DNA of 64,000 nucleotides, taken from NCBI GenBank assembly GCA_002840275.1, contig PHAB01000001.1, positions 1 through 64,000 of the forward strand, written 5' to 3'. Positions 59,081-64,000 of the stretch are shown one piece after another (position 1 is the first letter of the stretch; each line of letters begins with the position of its first letter). The notes under the pieces are model-generated. The model was not told where the DNA came from. It saw only the letters and a program-made list of their open reading frames with translations, and did no database searches. The DNA is from Firmicutes bacterium HGW-Firmicutes-14 (lineage in GTDB: Bacteria; Bacillota; Thermincolia; Thermincolales; UBA2595). The position numbers were made by a program, and so were the translations under genes.

Positions 59081-59845
59081 ATGGAGTACACCGTGCAGAA
59101 ATTAAGCAAAATGGCCGGTATCAGTTCAAGAACTATAAGGTATTATGACGAAATCGGCATTCTTAAGCCGGCAAGAATCAGCTCATCAGGATACCGGATC
59201 TATGGTCAAAAAGAGGTTGACAGGCTGCAGCAAATACTCTTTTACCGGGAGCTGGGGCTGAACCTGGAGAACATCAGGGAAATCGTCACCAATCCTGCTT
59301 TTGATGAAACTGAAGCCCTTCATGAACATCATGAAAGGCTTCAGGAAAAAAGAAAGCAGCTGGATCTGTTAATTTCAAATGTGGAAAAAACAATTTCATT
59401 AAAGGAAGGGAGAATAACCATGTCAGACAAGGAAAAATTTGCAGGCTTCAAACAAAAGCTGGTTGATGATAATGAGAAAAAATACGGCGAAGAGGTGAGG
59501 GCAAAATACGGTAATGAATCTGTAGACAAATCCGATCAAAAAGTATTGAATATGACCCAGGAACAGTACGAAGAAGTTACCAGGCTGGAAACTGAATTCA
59601 AGGAAACCCTGAAATCTGCCTTCAAAGCAGGAGACCCGGCCGGGGAACTGGCCCAAAAAGCGGCAGACCTGCACCGCCGGTGGTTAACCTTTTTCTGGGA
59701 CAACTATACAGAGGAAGCCCATGCCGGAGTAGCCCAGATGTATGTTGATGATGAGCGTTTCACCGCATATTATGACAGAGACCAGCCCGGCACGGCTGAA
59801 TTCCTGAGAGATGCCGTTCTGATTTATACCGGAATGAAGAAATAA
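59081..59845 (+). CDS. MerR-family regulator with TipAS-type antibiotic-recognition domain
   Basis: 254 aa. MerR HTH (VQKLSKMAGISSRTIRYYDE, YRIYGQKEVDRLQQILFYRE), coiled-coil linker, then a TipAS globin-like domain (YEEVTRLETEFKETLKSAF, KAADLHRRWLTFFWDNY, MYVDDERFTAYYDRDQPG). Such regulators activate multidrug genes when bound by thiopeptides or similar. The main start at 59081 is behind CCAGGAGGTG. A second, strong GGAAGGGAG lies 7 nt before an in-frame ATG at 59420, exactly at the start of the TipAS domain, as in Streptomyces tipA, where TipAL and TipAS come from one gene. Confidence 0.88.
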   Translation: MEYTVQKLSKMAGISSRTIRYYDEIGILKPARISSSGYRIYGQKEVDRLQQILFYRELGLNLENIREIVTNPAFDETEALHEHHERLQEKRKQLDLLISNVEKTISLKEGRITMSDKEKFAGFKQKLVDDNEKKYGEEVRAKYGNESVDKSDQKVLNMTQEQYEEVTRLETEFKETLKSAFKAGDPAGELAQKAADLHRRWLTFFWDNYTEEAHAGVAQMYVDDERFTAYYDRDQPGTAEFLRDAVLIYTGMKK

Positions 59846-59860
59846 TCGGCAGCCGCTTAA

Positions 59861-60097
59861 TTAAAATGTTTTACCAATTGAAAAGGCACTGCCGGCATTT
59901 TCACCGATACCGTAATATATGTTGTTCCCACGCAGAGGGGCGTATAACAAAGGCTTTATCTTTTCCAGTGAAGGGATGCCGCCTTCTCCCAGTATATCTT
60001 CATCTGCCTTAGCATCCATGATTTCTCCGATAAATTGAGTGTGGAGGCCAATTTCAACAGTATGAATCAGCATAATTATTCGGTCAAATACAACCAA
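59861..60097 (-). pseudogene. C-terminal fragment of a flavin reductase
   Basis: 78 codons, with the second half reading TVEIGLHTQFIGEIMDAKAD, then KIKPLLYAPL and YYGIGE, the C-terminal end of flavoredoxin-type FMN reductases (about 200 aa). There is no N-terminal FMN-binding half and no good ribosome site. A gene remnant next to htpG. Confidence 0.65.
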
Positions 60098-60142
60098 CAG
60101 GATATTATAGTTAGACGCACCCGTTTTGGCCGTTACACATCC

Positions 60143-62023
60143 TTAAAGCATCACTTTCCACATGTTGTTGGTAAATTCCACCGGATCCTTTATCGGCAGT
60201 CCCTCGATAAGCAGCGCCTGGTTATACAGTAAATCTGTATATAGTTTAAGCTTGTCTTTGTCTGTTTCATAAGCTTCTTTCAGTGTTTTAAAGACATCGT
60301 GGTTTGTGTTTATTTCCAGGACTTTATCTGCCTTTATATCCTGGTTATTGGGCATGGAGCTTAAAATCTTCTCCATCTCAATTGTGAGTTCACCTTCGTT
60401 AGACAAACACACAGGATGATTCTTCAGCCTTTTTGATGCCCTTATAGCCGTAACTTTGTCTGATAAAACACCTTTCATATAATCGAACAGTTCTTTATTG
60501 TCTTTATCATCCACACCGGAGGCGCTTTCATTTTCTTCTGACTCTATACCCAAATCACCGCTGGATACAGATTTGAACTCCTTGTCTTTATACGTCCTGA
60601 TCATTTTTATCGCGAATTCGTCCACATCTTCGGTAAAGAATAGTATTTCATAACCTTTTTCCGCTACCAGTTCCGCCTGGGGCAGTTTCTCGATTCTTTC
60701 CACAGATTCTCCTGCAGCATAGTAAATATACTTTTGTTCTTCCGGCATCCTGGATACGTATTCATCCAGCGTGACCGGTTTTTTCTCTTTTGATGAATAA
60801 AACAGCAGTAAATCCTGCAGTACCTCTTTATTGCTGCCAAAATCGCTGTATATACCAAACTTCAATTGCCTGCCAAAGGATTTGTAGAATTCTTCATATT
60901 TGTCTCTTTCAGTTTTTAAGAGGTTTTCCAGTTCATTTTTTATCTTGGATTTGATGTTTTTGGCGATAAACTTCAACTGCCTGTCATGCTGCAGCATTTC
61001 CCTGGATATATTTAGGGACAGATCTTCTGAATCGACCATTCCTTTTACAAAACTGAAATAATCAGGCAGCAGGTCGGCACACTTATTCATGATTAAGACG
61101 CCGTTTGAATACAGCTCAAGGCCTTTTTCATACTCCTTCGTGTAATAATCAAAAGGTATTTTTTCCGGAATAAACAGAATTGCATTATAAGTCACTGTGC
61201 CTTCGGCGCTGATATGAATATGTTTCATCGGTTTATCAAAGCCATAACGCTTTTCAGAATAAAAGTTTTCGTAATCTTCCCGGCTGAGTTCGTTTTTATT
61301 CTTATTCCAGATAGGCACCATACTGTTGATAACCTGTTCTTCTTTATATTCCTCGTATTCTTTATCACTGCCGTCTTTGAGCCTTGTCCCCGTGATTTCC
61401 ATTTTTATGGGGTACCTGATAAAATCGGAGTATTTTTTTATAATGGACCTTAATTTATATTCCTCCAGATATTCGTCAAAATTTTCTTCCCCTGAATTAT
61501 CTTTAATTTTGAGAATAACATCTGTGCCAACCGTGTCTTTTTCGCATGGCTCAACAGTATAACCGTCGGCACCTTTCGATTCCCATTTATAGGCCTCGCT
61601 GCTGCCCAATGCCCTGCTTATAACAGTAACAACTTCAGATACCATAAATGCCGAATAAAAACCAACCCCAAACTGTCCTATAATATCGTAGCCGTCTTTA
61701 ATTTCATTTTCACTTTTAAAGGCCAATGAGCCGCTTTTAGCAATAACCCCCAGGTTATCCTCAAGTTCCTGTTTTGTCATGCCGATACCGGTATCGGATA
61801 CTTTCAACACCCTGTTTGCCTTGTCAGTTTCTATTTTAATATAGTAGCTGTCTTTGTCGAAGCTCAAAGAATCGTCTGTCAAAGCCTTGTAGTAAATCTT
61901 ATCAATTGCGTCACTGGCGTTGGAAATGAGTTCCCTTAAAAAAATCTCCTTATGAGTATAAACTGAGTTAATCATTAGGTCCAGCAATCTCTTTGATTCT
62001 GCTTTAAACTGTTTTTTGGACAT
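60143..62023 (-). CDS. htpG: Molecular chaperone HtpG (Hsp90)
   Basis: 626 aa. GHKL ATPase motifs: [14 protein letters not shown] (E/N site), [13 protein letters not shown] and [15 protein letters not shown]. The middle domain ([20 protein letters not shown]) and C-terminal part ([20 protein letters not shown]) are complete. ATP-dependent folding of stressed proteins. Start at 62023 preceded by GGAAGGAGAGG; an in-frame 62041 lacks a site. A perfect CIRCE operator lies 50 bp upstream. Confidence 0.94.
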   Translation of the reverse strand: MSKKQFKAESKRLLDLMINSVYTHKEIFLRELISNASDAIDKIYYKALTDDSLSFDKDSYYIKIETDKANRVLKVSDTGIGMTKQELEDNLGVIAKSGSLAFKSENEIKDGYDIIGQFGVGFYSAFMVSEVVTVISRALGSSEAYKWESKGADGYTVEPCEKDTVGTDVILKIKDNSGEENFDEYLEEYKLRSIIKKYSDFIRYPIKMEITGTRLKDGSDKEYEEYKEEQVINSMVPIWNKNKNELSREDYENFYSEKRYGFDKPMKHIHISAEGTVTYNAILFIPEKIPFDYYTKEYEKGLELYSNGVLIMNKCADLLPDYFSFVKGMVDSEDLSLNISREMLQHDRQLKFIAKNIKSKIKNELENLLKTERDKYEEFYKSFGRQLKFGIYSDFGSNKEVLQDLLLFYSSKEKKPVTLDEYVSRMPEEQKYIYYAAGESVERIEKLPQAELVAEKGYEILFFTEDVDEFAIKMIRTYKDKEFKSVSSGDLGIESEENESASGVDDKDNKELFDYMKGVLSDKVTAIRASKRLKNHPVCLSNEGELTIEMEKILSSMPNNQDIKADKVLEINTNHDVFKTLKEAYETDKDKLKLYTDLLYNQALLIEGLPIKDPVEFTNNMWKVML

Positions 62024-62072
62024 TTTAACCTCTCCTTCCACTAATAAACTGCGCGTATAACTATTTTTGTTG

Positions 62073-62099
62073 TTAGCACTCTCCCTCTTCGAGTGCTAA
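62073..62099. promoter_or_regulatory. CIRCE operator of htpG
   Basis: TTAGCACTC-N9-GAGTGCTAA, the exact HrcA-binding consensus, upstream of htpG. Binding of HrcA represses htpG until heat or misfolding stress. In several Bacillota htpG is not under HrcA, so its presence here is informative. Confidence 0.95.
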
Positions 62100-62250
62100 T
62101 TCTTATTCTTTATATACCAAAATACAAGTTTTATGTCAAGGTTTTTGGAAGAAAAACTCTCTCCTTATCCCCATTAGGGGAATCTATATTAAATAAAACA
62201 GTCCGGTTGTGGGATACTAGTGTAAATAAATACTTGAGGGATAATGAACA

Positions 62251-63654
62251 ATGGTTAGAAAATGGCCTGACAAGTTACTGCTATATTCCCTGGGAGCATT
62301 CCTGGGCTATGAGGGGATTAAGTTTTTAGGCAGACAGGTTTTTCGGGATGTAAGCACAGATGCTGTGAAAACAATAATGACAGACCTTTACGACGAAAAT
62401 CTATGGGAGTTTGTCTCGGCGACGACTAAGTATACACCCCAGGTAGTTGTGGAAACCAACCTGCGTTCCCAGGAAGGCAAGGTTATTCAGCGTCCTTTGG
62501 GCCCTCCCAAGAAATTCCCGAGCCTTGATCAACTAATGTTTAACATTGCGCAACTGCATGTAATGCCAACACCCCTGGAAACACCGGTAGATACAAAGGT
62601 TATCATCGGTAAGTCATGTGATAAACCTTTGATTATTGATATACCGATTATGGTTTCCGCAATGGCATATGGGGCTGCCCTTTCTGAAAAAGCTAAAATA
62701 GCACTGGCCAAAGGGGCCACTATGGCCGGAACAGCAACCAACAGCGGTGAAGGACCCTTTCTTCCAAGTGAACGAAAAGCAGCCCAAAAGTGGATTCTAC
62801 AGTATAACAGGGGAAGCTGGAACAAATCAGATGAAATACTCAGTCAGGCTGATGCCATTGAAATCCAGTTTGGTCAGGGGGCCTCAGCCGGAACGGGTCA
62901 TGTGAATAAGGTTGGCTTACTAGATTTTAAAATGCAAAAAGGGTTTGGGGTAAGTCCCGGACAAAATGCCCCGCTGCATTCCAGGCATCGTGAAGTTAAT
63001 CATCCGTCCCAATTTCCCAAACTTGTTGAAAAACTCAAGTACATTGCTGGCGATATACCAATCGGGATAAAGATGGGGGCCGGCAAGTACCTGGAAAAGG
63101 ACCTGGAATGGGCTGCAAAAGGGGGGGTTGATTTTATTACAGTGGACGGAGCAGAAGCCGCTACCAAGGCCTCTGCTCCGATACTGCAAGATGATTTTGG
63201 CGTACCAACCGTCTTTGCCATCAACCGCGCAGCACAATTCTTACGCCAACACGGGTTGCAGGACAGGGTTACATTAATCGCCGCAGGGAAAATAAGAACC
63301 CCCGGGGATATCCTTAAGGTACTGGCTTTAGGAGCAGATGTTGCCTATATTGGCGGTATTGCATTATTTGCTATGTCCCACACCCAGGTTTTAAAAGCGC
63401 TGCCCTTTGAACCCCCAACCCAATTGCTTTGGTACGACGGTAAACATGCTGATGAGTTTGATATTGAAACAGGCGCGAAACACCTTATGAAGTTTCTCAA
63501 CTCCTGCAGAGAAGAATTAATCGAAGGAATAAGGGCATTGGGGAAAACCGCCGTTGGGCAGGTTGATAAAAAGGATTTATTTGCTATTGATGAACTGATT
63601 TCCAAAGGTGTTGGTATCCCAATGGCATATGAGCCATACCTTCAGGAAATTTAA
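62251..63654 (+). CDS. FMN-binding glutamate-synthase-like protein
   Basis: 467 aa. An N-terminal helix (KWPDKLLLYSLGAFLGYEG), then the TIM-barrel FMN domain of the GltS alpha subunit: PIMVSAMAYGAALSEKAKIA, GTATNSGEGPFLPSERKAAQ, IEIQFGQGASAGTGHVNKVG, VDFITVDGAEAATKASAPIL and GKIRTPGDILKVLALGADVA. It lacks the glutaminase domain and the cysteine cluster of full GltB, so it is one of the stand-alone "GltB2" proteins whose reaction is unsettled. Ends TAA, then TAG. Confidence 0.85.
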   Translation: MVRKWPDKLLLYSLGAFLGYEGIKFLGRQVFRDVSTDAVKTIMTDLYDENLWEFVSATTKYTPQVVVETNLRSQEGKVIQRPLGPPKKFPSLDQLMFNIAQLHVMPTPLETPVDTKVIIGKSCDKPLIIDIPIMVSAMAYGAALSEKAKIALAKGATMAGTATNSGEGPFLPSERKAAQKWILQYNRGSWNKSDEILSQADAIEIQFGQGASAGTGHVNKVGLLDFKMQKGFGVSPGQNAPLHSRHREVNHPSQFPKLVEKLKYIAGDIPIGIKMGAGKYLEKDLEWAAKGGVDFITVDGAEAATKASAPILQDDFGVPTVFAINRAAQFLRQHGLQDRVTLIAAGKIRTPGDILKVLALGADVAYIGGIALFAMSHTQVLKALPFEPPTQLLWYDGKHADEFDIETGAKHLMKFLNSCREELIEGIRALGKTAVGQVDKKDLFAIDELISKGVGIPMAYEPYLQEI

Positions 63655-63680
63655 TAGTAAAATTGAATATCTGCGGCTTT

Positions 63681-63714
63681 AGAAAGAGTTATCGTTTTCA
63701 CGATAACTCTTTCT
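63681..63714 (+). terminator. Terminator of the glutamate-synthase-like gene
   Basis: 14-bp perfect stem AGAAAGAGTTATCG/CGATAACTCTTTCT with a six-base loop, 26 bp after the stop. The remaining interval to 63898 holds no gene I can see; it has several AT-rich promoter-like stretches. Confidence 0.9.
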
Positions 63715-63898
63715 ATTTCTAAGTAGTATTGTTTATTTTCCCAAGATAAAAAAAATCATTGACTTCAAAAACAATCAATGGTATACTGAAATTTGATGCA
63801 AATGTCCCATGCATGCTTAGTTTTACCCAACTATACTATATCATAAAACATTTTATTTGTCAATAGCCTTCAAAAAAATAATTTGAAAGGAGTAAAAA

Positions 63899-64000
63899 AT
63901 GGGAAACGAATTAATGTTGCTTTTTAACGATATGATAAACAAGCCGGCAGTTTCCGAAATTATAAACTGCAACATAATAACCCTGCGTTTCGGGCTGGCG
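63899..64000 (+). CDS. N-terminal fragment of a protein, possibly MgtC/SapB-like (runs off window)
   Basis: 34 codons inside the window: MGNELMLLFNDMINKPAVSE then IINCNIITLRFGLA. AAAGGAG precedes the ATG. The last stretch (TLRFGLA) is where MgtC/SapB membrane proteins begin their first membrane segment, but 34 residues do not settle it. Confidence 0.35.
   Translation, partial: MGNELMLLFNDMINKPAVSEIINCNIITLRFGLA

Noticed and set aside
62093-62329. A 78-codon plus-strand frame between htpG and the glutamate-synthase-like gene
   Set aside because: It overlaps the CIRCE region and the next gene in another frame and has no ribosome site.

Overview
The window looks like chromosome from an anaerobic, Gram-positive Bacillota of the class Clostridia (Desulfotomaculum/Peptococcaceae-like). 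The evidence is purine-rich Shine-Dalgarno sites with ATG, GTG and TTG starts, S-layer-homology proteins, a CIRCE operator, a BlaI/BlaR1 pair, a ZTP riboswitch, anaerobic lower-ligand synthesis for cobamides, and a bacterial-type split pyrrolysine system. The species cannot be named from the sequence alone.

Region 1 (1-11,800, all minus strand) is a trimethylamine/pyrrolysine island. It holds a sodium-solute-symporter-family transporter, mttB with an in-frame amber codon (8662-8664), an APC-family transporter, the amber-suppressor tRNA gene pylT (5989-6060), pylSn, pylSc, pylB and pylD. A second unit follows with a small unknown protein, a QueG-like double-cluster Fe-S protein, an MtaA/UroD-like methyltransferase and the start of a RamA-like corrinoid activator. 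pylC and the corrinoid protein gene are not in the window. Three sigma-54 (-24/-12) promoters head three units, and each has a pair of TTGATTC-N6-GAATCAA-like palindromes 75-300 bp upstream, which suggests one dedicated enhancer-binding activator for the island.

Region 2 (11,800-25,100) is mainly core genes: trkH/trkA potassium uptake behind a long unexplained leader, a kinase-like/nuclease-like fusion translationally coupled to an HPRT-like protein that lacks the usual catalytic Asp, a stand-alone AICAR formyltransferase under a ZTP riboswitch, a toxin-antitoxin pair between surface-protein pseudogenes, a DUF6530-like gene, rsgA, and blaI/blaR1 with twin operators.

Region 3 (25,100-33,100) is a complete Wadjet anti-plasmid system (jetABCD, minus strand), a 191-bp palindromic MITE-like element and a Uma2-family protein with an N-terminal helix-turn-helix.

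Region 4 (33,100-41,600) is a bzaA-bzaB-cobS-bzaC-bzaD-bzaE operon, predicted to make and attach 5,6-dimethylbenzimidazole, the lower ligand of cobalamin. It sits behind two nearly identical, complete cobalamin riboswitches in tandem. It plausibly supplies the corrinoid cofactor used by the methyltransferases of region 1.

Region 5 (41,700-51,500) is accessory DNA: an ArsA-type ATPase with its MarR regulator, three more toxin-antitoxin pairs, an SLH protein, and a decayed type I restriction locus (hsdM pseudogene, rhuM, KilA-N gene, hsdS stub).

Region 6 (51,500-64,000) holds AraC and two MerR regulators (each with a 19-bp-spacer promoter and a strong internal ribosome site in front of the effector domain), a second YidC, a NapH-like ferredoxin membrane protein, a two-component system, htpG under CIRCE, and a glutamate-synthase-like FMN protein.

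Amber (TAG) is a minority stop: I count eight TAG-terminated genes outside mttB, and five of them have a second in-frame stop within two codons, as expected where pyrrolysyl-tRNA can read TAG.
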